Source of the DNA: Maea johnstoni
Taxonomy: Eukaryota > Annelida > Polychaeta > Spionida > Magelonidae
Direction of reading: 5' to 3'
Assembly (NCBI GenBank): GCA_963942565.1
Contig: OZ012686.1
Span: forward strand, 59,284,917-59,348,916
Length of the DNA: 64,000 bases
The notes below the pieces were generated by a model. That model worked only from the letters and a program-made list of their open reading frames with translations, was not told the DNA's origin and ran no database searches. How positions within the stretch are numbered: position 1 is the first letter of the stretch; each line of letters opens with the position of its first letter. Position numbers and translations under genes: made by a program. Positions 12,712 through 24,699 of the stretch are shown here, in pieces.

Positions 12712-13690
12712 TTGAAACATGGACGACAGCTCCATCTGGCAATAAAACCCATCACTCAACAAGCTGTGGATATAGGAGTTGCTAGGCTGGAGGGCTGCCT
12801 CACTGACATATATACATGGATGTCACAGAACAAGCTAAAACTGAATGCAGACAAAACGGAAGTCCTTGTGCTAGGTACCCCTAAGCAGCGAGCCAAAATA
12901 TCTGTGCCTAGCATCTCAGTAAATGGTGAGATTGTCAAGATTCTCAATATACCTATCGGCAATCTGGGCTCTGTTTTTGATCCGAGCATGAATATGGCAG
13001 CACATGTGTCAAAGGCAGTCAAATCTGCAAACTATTACCTGCGAAACATCGGAAGGATCAGAAAATACTTGACTGCAGAATCAAGTAAGAGTGCTGTCAT
13101 ATCCCTGGTAACCTCAAGATTTGACTACTGCAATGGACTTCTCTGTGGAATACCCGAAGAGCTAATACGTAAGCTCCAGAGAGTACAGAACAACGCTGCC
13201 AGGGTGATCACTCTAACGAAGAAGTATGACCACATCACTCCAGTACTGAAGGAGCTGCACTGGCTACCAGTCAGGAAGAGAATTGAATTCAAGATTCTGC
13301 TACTGGCGTACAAGTGTTTGCACGGAACTGCACCTTCTTACCTGAGGGAATTGCTGAAAGAGTATGTCCCACCCCGGACACTGAGATCAACATCCAAGAA
13401 CTTACTCTGCGAGCCAAGAAACAACATGAAAACCTACGGTGACAGATCGTTTAGTGCCTGTGCCCCAAAACTATGGAATCAGCTCCCAGATAATATTCGG
13501 GCAGCTGGGAGTGTGGCAATCTTTAAACGACAACTGAAAACACATCTGTTCAAAGATGTATATATCAATTAACTATGTGGATATCAACATCTATCCTTTG
13601 ACAATGGAATGTAATGCGCCTTTGAGCATGTTTATATGGAAAGGGCGCAATATCAAATGACAATATTATTATTATTATTATTATTATTGA
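12712..13690 (+). mobile_element. 5'-truncated LINE, CR1/jockey superfamily
   Basis: An open frame of about 286 codons to a natural stop at 13572. It begins just after the RT catalytic YxDD box. Traces of that box (ATGGACGACAG) are visible out of frame with what follows, so a small deletion sits there. Downstream blocks include NKLKLNADKTEVLVLG (motif D/E region), [32 protein letters not shown] and APKLWNQLPDNIRAAGSV. A 3' UTR with ATGCGCCTTTGAGCATGTTT precedes (ATT)n. The long stop-free frame suggests a fairly recent insertion. It lacks endonuclease and most of the RT, so it cannot move on its own. Confidence 0.92.
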
Positions 13691-13915
13691 AACCTAGTTA
13701 AAAGCCCCATTCGAAAACATATCGCACAGTAGCATAATCCTATAACAAGGTGTATCTCTAGATTCTTGAGTGTAATCAGGTAGAGAATAAAAAATAAAAA
13801 TAATTTCTAGTAGGTTCAATCAGCAGAAGCCGCCATTTTGAAATCCCTCTGTTGCTAGGGTGTGCCCAACAACGGTTGCCATGGCACTACCTGAAGTGGT
13901 ATAAATACATTGGGG

Positions 13916-13951
13916 TCCTAACAATGAAAGTTGTGAAAAGCATTGTTAGGA
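13916..13951. repeat. Perfect 11-bp stem hairpin
   Basis: TCCTAACAATG at 13916-13926 and its exact reverse complement CATTGTTAGGA at 13941-13951, with a 14-nt loop. A further TCCTAACATTG occurs near 13980. It may be a remnant of a palindromic element or an RNA hairpin. An imperfect X-box-like GTTGCCATGGCAC lies just upstream at about 13875. Confidence 0.55.
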
Positions 13952-14255
13952 GGATCCCTGTGCAAGATTAATATTGGGCTCCTAACATTGACAATTGCCA
14001 AAATCAATTCAATCCAGTACAACAACAATCAGCTGCTAGAATCAGACGGGAGCTGATGAAGATGTATGATAACGTTAAGGAAGTATTGGTGTGATAACAT
14101 ATAGTAATAAGCTTGTAATGATTTTCTATGCAGGATTACGCCTAAAAAATATGAATGGTTTTTGCTGGTTGTGTGAAAATCTCCTCAGAATTATTCCTTA
14201 AAATGGCACTGGGATCTGTGGATTTTATGTGCTGATTCCCATTTCCCCATTTCCC

Positions 14256-15280
14256 TAGTTACCATTTGTATTGCACATCAGAGTTGCCATTTGTATTGCA
14301 CATCAGAGTTGCCATTTGTGTTGCACATCAGAGTTGCCATTTGTATTGCACATCAGAGTTGCCATTTGTGTTGCACATCAGAGTTGCCATTTGTATTGCA
14401 CATCAGAGTTGCCATTTGTGTTGCACATCAGAGTTGCCATTTGTGTTGCACATCAGAGTTGCCATTTGTATTCCACATCAGAGTTGCCATTTGTATTGCA
14501 CATCACAGTTGCCATTTGTGTTGCACATCAGAGTTGCCATTTGTATTGCACATCAGAGTTGCCATTTGTGTTGCACATCAGAGTTGCCATTTGTATTGCA
14601 CATCAGAGTTGCCATTTGTGTTGCACATCAGAGTTGCCATTTGTATTGCACATCACAGTTGCCATTTGTATTGCACATCAGAGTTGCCATTTGTATTGCA
14701 CATCAGAGTTGCCATTTGTGTTGCACATCAGAGTTGCCATTTGTGTTGCACATCAGAGTTGCCATTTGTATTGCACATCAGAGTTGCCATTTGTGTTGCA
14801 CATCAGAGTTGCCATTTGTATTGCACATCAGAGTTGCCATTTGTATTGCACATCAGAGTTGCCATTTGTATTGCACATCAGAGTTGCCATTTGTATTGCA
14901 CATCAGAGTTGCCATTTGTATTGCACATCACAGTTGCCATTTGTATTGCACATCAGAGTTGCCATTTGTATTGCACATCAGAGTTGCCATTTGTATTGCA
15001 CATCAGAGTTGCCATTTGTATTGCACATCAGAGTTGCCATTTGTATTGCACATCAGAGTTGCCATTTGTATTGCACATCAGAGTTGCCAGTTGTATTGCA
15101 CATCAGAGTTGCCAGTTGTATTGCACATCAGAGTTGCCATTTGTATTGCACATCAGAGTTGCCATTTGTATGGCACATCAGAGTTGCCATTTGTATTGCA
15201 CATCAGAGTTGCCATTTGTATTGCACATCAGAGTTGCCATTTGTATGGCACATCAGAGTTGCCATTTGTATTGCACATCA
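14256..15280 (+). repeat. 25-bp minisatellite, 41 units
   Basis: Forty-one head-to-tail units with no insertion or deletion (1025 bp = 41 x 25). The unit core is TTGCCATTTGTRTTGCACAT. The R position is G only in some of units 3-22 and always A in units 23-41. In units 2-10 A and G nearly alternate. A TGGCACATC variant recurs 75 bp apart near 15171 and 15246, marking a three-unit higher-order duplication, and a CCAGTTG variant occupies two adjacent units near 15090-15115. The unit lacks stops on the + strand and 25 is not a multiple of 3, so all three + frames are open for over 1 kb. This follows from the repeat and is not evidence of a gene. Confidence 0.98.
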
Positions 15281-15299
15281 GAAAGGCAGAACTCCGTAG

Positions 15300-18200
15300 C
15301 ACCTCTCCTCTCTCTGTCATTGATTGCCATTAGACCAGGAGAGAGAGAGAGAGAGGATGTAGGGATGGAATTACAGCAATGCTGCCTGAAAACCCTAATG
15401 CACCTTGACAGGTAGCGTCCATTACCCACTAGCTGCCTGTGACTCTCACTGCATGGACTGCCACCAGCAATCAGCTGGCAAGCAGGAAATGGACTGTGAC
15501 ACTCATATCTGCCCCTGCTCAGCAGCAGCATCAATTATTGATATTTGATGTAGGGCCCCTTTTTAGCTATACTGTTATACAACATAAATATTTAGTCTAC
15601 CATTCATATTCTGACATTCTATTCTAAATCTATTTTCAATAGATGGTGGTCTTGTTGTCTGTTTGCACTTAATATTTCGGAATAATTTTAACTTTTCATA
15701 ATATTTGTCAAAATCTTGAGTTAGTTCAATAAAACTAAAATCAATTGTTGGAAAGTGTATTCATATTCATTTTATTCATTCTGGTATTTAATTTCATTCA
15801 ATTTTTAAGAAAATCGAAAGCTATCACCACTTCTCATAATCTACTAACCCTTTGAAGCAATCATTACAAAAGTACTGATGGAGAACAGTAAATCATGTTT
15901 ATTTACCAATGAGTCTAATTTGCCACTTTTTTGCCAATCAGACTTGATCGATAAAATAAGATTTAATTTTTTTTTGATAATATCCAAACTGTATGTCTGC
16001 CCTGTTCTTTAAGCTACGAGGAGGAAGTCTAAAACAAATTCCCAGTGCACAATTATTACGGGCGTACAAGGGTAAAAAGTAATTGATACAGACCATGCAG
16101 TGCCCATTCATTGGTTTCACTTGTCAAAAGCCGAGATGAGAGCAGACAGAAACTGCTGGCTTATCAGTATCAATATCAATCCACCCTCCCTTGCCCCTTT
16201 TATCACTTGATTAGGATGTAATTAAAATCCAAGTAGATGTGCGGCTCTGTCCACCTGGGGGAATACCATAGTAGTGTCAATGTAAGAAAATAGCAAACTT
16301 CTGTTTTTAATTTACCCATCACATGTGATCACAATCGATAAATTCTGAAAGGGTAGATCACCAAATTTCGGACATGGCAAATTAACCAAATTAATAGTCA
16401 AACGGTTACTGACTAGCCTTTGCAGAAGTATATTGGGAAATCCTGATTACTTTCCCTCTATCATACTGAAAGCTCTCCATATGTATCCTCTAACCTGGTC
16501 AAGCACCTGTATGCAAACACACAAGCCCACCAGTTCCCCAATAATAACACTGTATACTAGTCTGGCTTCAAGGGACCCTTAGAATTATGACCACTAATCC
16601 TACCCCATTCAGAATGGAGATATCTTACTCATTCATATACGGGAAGATCTCATTGACATGAGTTGTCTGGATCTATACCTTGAAAATGACGTTTGCATTA
16701 AACAAAAATTCAAAATATTTGAAGGAAAGGTTTGGTTCTTATTGACATTTCTTGTTCGTACATTTCCTGAAAAAAAATATTTCAAAACAATTTTATCACA
16801 ACAATATTCCCATATTATTCCAGCCTTTTTGGAGCACTGCAGGCGTAAATGGGTTGAGAAAAAGTACAACAATTCTTAATTGTTCTTTCCTACCTTTGTA
16901 ATCTTGTGCTTCCCCATCCTGCCCTGCACTAAGCATCTATAACTGAGCATCTAGGCACAGTGACAGTGATATCTAGCAAGCAGGTCATGAATCACCCATT
17001 GTTTTGGTTCATTACTGCATTACTAAGGCCAAGTAAAATTAATATCAAGATTCCGGGGACCCGACCGACCCTGTCAATTACCAGCGAGCTTGAAAATTTT
17101 ATTACGTCCAGCATGACTGACACCATTAGTCTCGCTGGCACTTCACAGGGAGTTGATAACAAAAGGAGATAGTGGCCTGGGAAAGATTCTATACTCCCCA
17201 TGGGGTTCCTATCATTACTGCTGACCCACTGATGCTGCATGCTTATTTACGGCATGCTTATTCACGGCATGCTTATATTCACGCCAAACAGGAAATACAG
17301 CAGTTAATGTGACCTCTCTTAATTGAAGAGCGTGATTACCTCACCGCTAGGTGCCGCTAGTTGAGCTGATAAGCAATCATTGTTTGAGTGTTGCGGGTCG
17401 CGTCACAGCTGGATTACTAAGTGGGGGATGACTTTAAGAACTTGATGAACAAGTATAAACATTCAAGCATCAGATTTCTGGGAAATCATGAACACTACCA
17501 TAACAGTTCTAGTAGGTAGTATTGTAACATTAGTGGTAGATTATACTGGTAGCCAATTGCTCTTACCAGTTTTGGATGGAGTGTAATTATGATTAACCAG
17601 GTTTACTTATATGCACCATTCAATTGAATCCTCAGGAGGGGGCAGATAATGTACTGACCTTCTGCCCTATTAACTAGCCAAGTGGGCTACTAAAAATATT
17701 GAAAATGGACTTGAAAACAAACTTTAATTGTGTTGATTTGCAGAATGACAAGATCTAAGTTCATTTGTTTGATCACTGTTTGACAGCTGATAGGGCTTAA
17801 CCAGGCTTATCAAAAACAAGTAAATAGGATTACTGTAACCTGTTAATATCTTGTTTTTGTTAATCTGTGCATCATATTTTAACACTATCTTCCTGTATCT
17901 CCTTTTTGAATATATTTCTTTACTGTATTTCTTTATGCATCCTGTTTTTTTTCTCTCTTATAGTCTCTCTCTCTCTGATTTTGTATGTATATTTCTTTCA
18001 TTGTATTTCTTGATGCATACAAATAAATTCTATCCCTGCTGTTTGTTATTTGTATACATGAATAAACACAGCCATGCGTTGTCTTATACCCTTTGAACAC
18101 TATTAATACATAAAATGGGTTGCCTGTATTGATCTTCTGTAGTTTCCTTCAATGATCTGTTCAAAAGATAAAAAATTCAAATGTTTTATCATTAGATGTA

Positions 18201-18500
18201 CTGTGAAAAACATCAAATGACCTTCCTAAATTGCCAATTTTGCTTGCAGGATAGCCCTTAGAATGCACCTCAGAGCATGTAGACCCTTTGGCTTCTGGGG
18301 GCCTTGAGGTGTGGCACCCAGAGGAATTTTGCTGATGATTTTGCATGGGGTATATATAAAGTTGAATTTAATAAGACATTTTACAGAAGCTTATTTTATA
18401 GAATTTTCTAGTCATCCTAATCATTGTACTGTTATTTTGGAAATGCTTACTATTGAAGTAGAATATACTAATTGATGTGCTAGCTGCTTACAATACTGGT
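15300..18500. other. No gene supported
   Basis: About 3.2 kb of AT-rich sequence. A small triplication of a 14-bp phrase around ACGGCATGCTTATT lies near 17230-17275. The open frame at 16960-17172 has no recognisable domain. TAATTA-containing stretches near 16210-16230 could be conserved regulatory DNA, but this cannot be judged from one sequence. Confidence 0.4.
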
Positions 18501-18511
18501 CAATAATACAA

Positions 18512-18594
18512 AAAGTGATACAGGTGCTGTGTTTTCAAAAAAAAAGTGATACAGGTGCTGTGTTTTCAAAAAAAAAAAAAAAAAAAAAAAAAAG
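18512..18594. repeat. 31-bp duplication and poly-A
   Basis: AAAGTGATACAGGTGCTGTG followed by TTTTCAAA occurs twice in tandem and runs into about 23 consecutive A. The A-run could be a retroposon tail, but no body was recognised upstream. Confidence 0.7.
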
Positions 18595-19221
18595 AATTGC
18601 CTACCTACCTACCCTCTTTTTTCTGGCCATGTCCCCTGAAGCGTACTTTTATTTTTATTTGGCCTAATACAAGGGCATGAAAGCAGAGATCTACTCCAGA
18701 CCTACTCACCCTTGCATTTTACATCTCGTTCTTTTTAGACATTTTGAATTCTAACTTTTGAATATCTATTTGAAATTGACATTTTGAATTTGAATTTTTA
18801 ATTTTTAATTTTAATTTGGAATTTAGCTGTTATCACTTTTTTCAGCCTTACTCAGACAAAATTGCGACTAGCAAGTTGTCAATTTGTGGAGGAAATCCAA
18901 GGAAAACAATAATAACCCCTTAACGTCACAGGCAGCAGTGAGAGCTGTTAGGTGGTGCTAATGCCTAACACTCAATTATAAGGGCTGCGCTGTTTTTTTT
19001 AGGGATATCATACTGTTTAAAGTGTCTGCAAAGATTGACATTGTGGACCTAGTGTTGTTGATGGCACCATATGCTCAATCCTCTCTGTCTTGGCCTTGTA
19101 TAGACATTACCCTTATGGGTGTAGCTCCACCTTGTGAGATAAACGAGAAGTATCCTGATCCTCCTGACCCTTGCTGTCTGGTAAGACGAACTTGTAGGCA
19201 GTGCCAGAATATGAATGACAG

Positions 19222-19425
19222 CCTGATTCTAGGCTAATGCAAACCCATTGAATGTCAAGCCATATTTATAATGACAGCGAGATACTGTAGACCACATAAC
19301 AATTTCTCTTGTTCTAGGCCTAGATTCTTGGCCAACTCTCACTCACTGGATGTCAAGCCCTCATTATAATAACAGCGAGATACTGTTGAGTACATAACCA
19401 TTTTTCCTGTTCTAGGCCTGTTCTA
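19222..19425. repeat. Tandem duplication, about 97-bp unit
   Basis: Two diverged copies (about 19225-19320 and 19322-19420). Both contain ATGTCAAGCC, GACAGCGAGATACTGT and CTTGTTCTAGGCCT or CCTGTTCTAGGCCT. Confidence 0.7.
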
Positions 19426-19429
19426 GGCA

Positions 19430-21420
19430 TCCCACACTGTATTATATCGTGGCATTTCCTGTTTTCTATGCGATTCCCAATCCATTACCGTACCATCAGC
19501 TTTAGAGCTTACAGCCCTATACAAATGTAAATTGTACTGGAAACAGCTGCAAATCAAGGTCCAAGCAAATATGGAATCATCCTAGACTGAGTGTGCATGA
19601 AATGTGATTTTGATTAAAAAAAGGGGGGGGGACAATTAGTCATTTGTGTGATAGCTGTTTATGATCTAAGTACTAAGTAGTATTTTCTCAAAAGACATTG
19701 AGGCTTTTGGGGCAGCTGGGGCTAAATACACTAATAAAAAGCAGTGGATAAATAAAAATACATCATTAATAAAATATTGATGTACTTTCTTAGTCAAAAT
19801 ATCAATCTGGTCTTATTCCAATGTGGCAATGTCCATGTAACCCTAAATATTTATTTTCTGGCCAGACCATTCCTTGGTCCATTACTCCAGGCAGGCTTAT
19901 TTCCCTTGAAACCCCCTCCCCCATCCTCCGTATTTTCCTGATTGCATATGGTAGTAATAGTTTGCTAATAGATAACTATAACACAATGCTGTGTAGGAGG
20001 AGGACCTCTGGTGGTCCATTGTCCTGATATTACATATTATGATGATAATGATGATAGCAGTTTGTCACAATTGTAGTTATTTATTAGGAGTGCAATATGC
20101 CCACACTGGTTGAGTAATACAGTTTTCATTGTAAGTGTGGTTAGGGATTCTTAATCCTTACATGAACCGCCAAAGATCGATGTACTTATCATATGTCAAG
20201 GTGGTAGCTGGCAGATGAGACCCAAGGTGTCAACATTAACTAACAGGGTAAAGTCTTACTGCCCTGGAAAGCATATGAGATACAACTTTTATTTACCTTC
20301 CAGAAATTATACCTTCACATCACAAAAAGTTCCCAGGATGTTCTATAATACTACTGTTAGTCATGGAACATGCCACCTTTTCCACACCTTCCCCTCAAAT
20401 GGTTTGACAGCAATTTTTTTCATATATGTTTCAATGATTAAAGATACTTTTTTATGTCTATTACATTAGAATAATGTGACAAATAACTGAATTTTTGCCT
20501 GCCCTGTATATTGATTTTACCTGGTCAGAGAGGTGAGAAGGCTGACCCTGTGTGAGGGTGACTGCATTAATCCCTTGCATGGTACCTTGCATGTATGTTG
20601 AACACAGATACATAGCTAATGAGTGTAACCATTCCCCTCACCCATATGAGAGGGGGTTACTATATAGCGTGTATGGCTATTTCCCTGCCTGGGTGTCTGA
20701 GACAGGGTCATTGATCTGGCTAAACCATCATAACCTAGGTTGGCGCATCTATTCTGGAGCCTAATCAATGTCTGTCTCAGTTCAAGATCCCTTCATGCCA
20801 GACTTACATGTATAATCCCAGTATAATCCCCCATAGGAGGATTAGCCCACATACCAACTAAGCTGGGACTATTCCAGAAGCAGGGCAAAGACGCACTGAC
20901 ATCTCATGAAGCTTGAGGAATGAAGAGGATGGAATTTGTGATGTGAGAAATGAGGATATTCTGCATTAGAAAAGTGTTGGATGAAAACAAGATATGCATT
21001 GAATTCTTGACCCCAAACTCTTCCCATTCAAAACTTCAGTCTTTTCAAGCTTCAACATTGCCCTGTGAGAAGTATCATCTAAATTTATGATATAAGTAAC
21101 TTTGGAATATATAAAGCCCAGTGACTTTTCAATCTAAGGTGCAAGCCTCCATACATTATGGCCCTGGCGTATGAGAGGAACACTGGCCATTAGGTGTTCA
21201 GGTCTGAACAGTGGGAAGAAAAGGTCATTTTTAGAATTTCAATCAAGATAAATTCTCCAGCCAAATACATTTTCTCTGAAGAATGCATCTCTATAAATCT
21301 CCTCCTGAGAGTATAAAAGAAGTAAGGAATCATTTTCTAACAATGAAGAGGCAGTGTATAGTTATATGGCATAGCTAAAACATGGCCTAATGATTTAATT
21401 TTAAGCTTTCATTTAAAGTA
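19430..21420. other. No gene supported
   Basis: AT-rich sequence without recognisable coding or repeat structure. Short open frames at 19821, 20215 and 20552 lack exon signals or motifs. Confidence 0.4.
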
Positions 21421-21421
21421 T

Positions 21422-21593
21422 AGGGCTCGAAATTAGGGGGTGCCGGGAGCCGAGGGCTGACATGAATTCTTCTGGGGCTCCCTCAAATTTCTGTAGAGAG
21501 TCCAAGGATGTACTGGTTTCTATACACAAAACCTTTAGGTAGCTTTTGAAGATGCAATTGGGCTCCCTGGAAAAAAAATTAATTTCAAGCCCC
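21422..21593 (-). mobile_element. 172-bp terminal-inverted-repeat MITE, copy A
   Basis: Ends AGGGCTCGAAATTA and TTTCAAGCCCC are inverted relatives. The whole unit is the reverse complement of the copy at 47199-47371, sharing AGCTACCTAAAGGT and CAGAAATTTGAGGGAGCC. CAGGGCT-like termini resemble hAT ends, but no clear 8-bp target duplication flanks either copy. The open frame through it matches the other copy's only because the DNA is shared. Confidence 0.75.
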
Positions 21594-21599
21594 GAGGTA

Positions 21600-23324
21600 T
21601 TCATATTCATCTACCATTTTGGTAGGAGGGGATGATTATGTGATGGCTCTAATTATCATAAAACCCCTCGCCATAAGAACCTTTTTCATTTCCTGTTGCA
21701 CGCTTTTCTATGCAGCACACAGGGAAGTGCAGCCTGTCTAAAGCACAATAGCACCTCCTCTTCCTATAGGCCATTGTTGCAAGCTTTCCTGGTCTGCAGC
21801 TAAATGCCAACAGTTGTAATATCAGGAATGATATTAATGGGAGCATCTAGAGGGAGAGGAGAAAAAGGTGTAGTTTCATACTCCCTCAGGTGTGCAGCAC
21901 ACGTAGGCAGCAAGTTACACCTCTCCTGTTGAGATGAGGCCGGGCTGATCTCTGTTTCACTCACTCAGCCTTGCAGCCAGCACTGTGCTCAGAGGCACGT
22001 GGATTATCGACTCCCCCCAGACTAGCAGCCATCCCTACAGCAGAACTCTAGCCACTAGTGTGCAGCATTCTCTATAAAATACTCCACTGAATAATAGCAC
22101 AGAGTGGCAGTAAAAACCTGCCTGAATAATATCATACAACATCAATATGAAACTCAACCTTTATAAGCCAGACGTATGATTTCCCTGAAGTGATAATCAT
22201 TTCCTTATTTACAGCTGTGTACATGCAAGATACTCATGTTTGGTACACTTGGGGAGTTTGTTACAAACCTCTTTTGGGCAGATGCAAAATTTGATTGTGC
22301 AGGATGATCCTATATTTTGCCTTTTCATGCCTCACTGGATCTACGATACATTTCAAAAATGACTTTGATTTAAGCAAAAATTCCCAAAATGGTTGAAGCA
22401 GAGTTGTTAGTTGAGTTCTGAGACATCATCATTTTTTTATCAAATATTTTCTGAAAGATGCTTTAGTTCGAGAGATTTCTGCAAACAATGCCACCTACCA
22501 GCATGAACTGTTGCATTTGTGTCAGTAGTGGCCAATAAGAACCTGAATATTCTAACAATATCTTTTTAACTAGAGCTTATATCAAAATATATTTGAATGT
22601 GAAATTTTGATAAGAACAAAGTTTCATGATAATTCCTTTATATTTCTAAATGTCAACATATGGTTCCAGGTAGGAATGGATTTTAAGTAGTGGGTTCAGT
22701 TTTCAAGCATTATACTTATCTAAAGGTATTTCTCTTCACCCCCAATTCTCTGCAGATAGACCATGTGTTTTCTGTATGACTTTAAGGCCCAAGGCTGCTT
22801 TGCCAATATGTCACAAGGATAATAAACAAAGGTGGTGGACTACTTGGTTTGTAAACACATTCATGCTTGGGATCACTTTGAGTTGTGACATCTGAATCTA
22901 TGATACTTTTAAGAAGTAGCTTATGCATTGCTGAAATTCACTAACGATTGAAGAAAAAAAATGTGGATTGGATTCTGATCAACATTTCTTCTTCCAAGTT
23001 TAACTATTTTCTGATATAAGCACTCTAGTACCAAAGATATTACAAAAATGGTCTGGAGGACTTTTTGACAAGCATCCTCTGGAGCTATCAATCTTACAAA
23101 AGATTACTCTGCAAATATCAATTTGCAAAGTATTTTTGAGAAAAGTTGTTGGTTGCATTCCCCAGCAATATTTTCTATTTTCATTTAGTTTCTACCATCG
23201 ATGAAAGGTCTGACTTCAATCAAAATTCCCTTTTAGAATATTTTCTGAGAAATAGAAAGGAAGCTTTTCGGGCATGAATCAGTTAATTCACCGGATTCTT
23301 ATTCCTGATGGTCACGATATCTCC
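21600..23324. other. No gene supported
   Basis: AT-rich sequence, slightly GC-richer at 21850-22080. The open frame at 21649-21846 (minus) has no recognisable motif. Confidence 0.4.
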
Positions 23325-23550
23325 TCCACACTGATTTGATATATCTACCGTACCATACTGGTAATATTAGACCTGCAACAATGCATATGACTTACAATGA
23401 ACATCTATAGATCATTGTATTAATAATACACCATATATCCACACTGATTTGATATATCTACCGTACCATACTGGTAATATTAGACCTGCAACAATGCATA
23501 TGACTTACAATGAACATCTATAGATCACAGTATTAATAATACACCATGTA
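23325..23550. repeat. Tandem duplication, 113-bp unit
   Basis: Copies 23325-23437 and 23438-23550 begin TCCACACTGATTTGATATAT. They differ at only about five bases, clustered near the 3' end, so the duplication is recent. Confidence 0.95.
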
Positions 23551-23652
23551 TCAGTTATCACTGACTTGGCAAGTAATGGAGCAGCTATGGCAGCTTTATG
23601 ATTTCACAGTGAGAGAGCAGGGCCTTAGTCAGCAGGGGATCTGCCTAGATCA

Positions 23653-23880
23653 GGCCAAGAAAAAAATAATGTTTGTTCCTGTAACGGTCTGAAAAAATAT
23701 TGGGTAGGTAGGTGGATAAAAAAAAAATTTTTTCATAATCTTTTTGGTCAAAAATGTGTTTTATGCATGTTTTACATTGATTGGGAGGTGGGAGGGTGGA
23801 AAAAACTTTAGGGTAGGGATTTTTTTGAATAAAAACTTGTTAGGGTAGGGTTACAGGAAACAAACAACCTTTTTTAGGCC
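23653..23880 (+). mobile_element. PIF/Harbinger-like MITE, copy 1 (TSD TCA)
   Basis: A 228-bp element with terminal inverted repeats (GGCC plus A-rich, then TGTTTGTTCCTGTAA, against TTACAGGAAACAAACA and TTTTTTAGGCC). It is flanked by TCA on both sides (23650-23652 and 23881-23883). The same element occurs inverted at 33813-34043 with a TGA duplication. A 3-bp TNA target duplication and GGCC-type ends fit the PIF/Harbinger superfamily. There is no coding capacity. Confidence 0.8.
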
Positions 23881-24546
23881 TCAGGGCTTCATTTTGACAC
23901 TTGAACATTAAAAATCGTGCACATAAGGACACCCAAATTATCAGGAATTTTAAGAAATGTCAATCTCAATTGATTAATTGAATATTTTCACCTCATTACA
24001 ATTCCCATGACATTGCAAAAGTACATCATGCCTTTTCTCAATAAGTTAACACATGTTTATGGTTGCTATCTGAATATAATGTGGTCTCCTTTGCGAAAAA
24101 GGATGCCTGAAATCTTTACAATTGCTAACTTTGAACACCCATTTATTTAAATTTATTATGGTAAAATGATTTCACAACTTTCATTTAAATATTGGTGGAG
24201 TCAGATTTCATTTTCACGATATTTCAAATACATGTATATCAGTTTAGCAAGGTAGCTACTCTAAAAATATCATCGGTTTATCTCAAAAGCCACGTGATAT
24301 TTCTGTGAAAACCTTGACCCCAGATGCCAAGTGCGATTAAAACTGTCCAAGGAACCACCTGTATAGAAAGACCACCTATTATAGCTGTTATAAATAGACT
24401 AGTCCAAAAATTAACCACAGCAAAATGCAACGTATTTCACCTTTTGTTTGAGACTACCTGGATCTACAGAGTGCATTTGAGTCATCCTGTACATATTTGT
24501 TGTTTCGCAGGTTTGATAGTATTGAAAACTTGCTGATAAGCCTTAC

Positions 24547-24678
24547 CTTGACCTGTCTCTTGTGATATCTGATTGCAATGGCATTCCCAACCGTAGCATT
24601 GCCGGTTGTTTTCCCAGATTTCCTCTTTGAGGAGGCGGCGGCCAGTGGTTCCTGTGAGCTGTTTTTATATTTGCCCAT
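24547..24678 (-). CDS. Start-codon exon of an unidentified gene
   Basis: Forty-four codons beginning MGKYKNSSQEPLAAASSKRK and ending HKRQVK, closed by a strong donor (AAG then gtaagg) in phase 0. The ATG has A at -3 and G at +4, and an in-frame TAG lies four codons upstream, so this is a genuine first-Met context. A possible acceptor (tctcctccacag) lies about 56 bp upstream, making a mixed 5' UTR and coding exon. The peptide is short, basic and Ala/Ser-rich (SSKRKSGK, possibly nuclear-localising) and matches no family I recognise. It could start its own gene or be an alternative start of the gene holding the 30-kb exon. No downstream exon was identified. Confidence 0.5.
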
Positions 24679-24699
24679 GATGTCTACCTATATGAGAAT

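Noticed and set aside
11525-13572. Host protein genes at 11525-11986 and 12712-13572
   Set aside because: Both are C-terminal reverse-transcriptase fragments of truncated LINEs with (ATT)n tails.
14256-15280. CRISPR-like array
   Set aside because: Units are contiguous, with no unique spacers between repeats, and the context is eukaryotic.
14266-15415. Three overlapping frames of over 340 codons on the + strand
   Set aside because: All are the 25-bp minisatellite read in different registers. They spell the same repeating peptide, with no splice or start evidence.
19003-19180. Possible + strand exon (acceptor with T-run, 59 open codons, donor gtaaga)
   Set aside because: The peptide matches nothing recognisable, phase cannot be tested against neighbours, and such signals arise by chance in a window this long.
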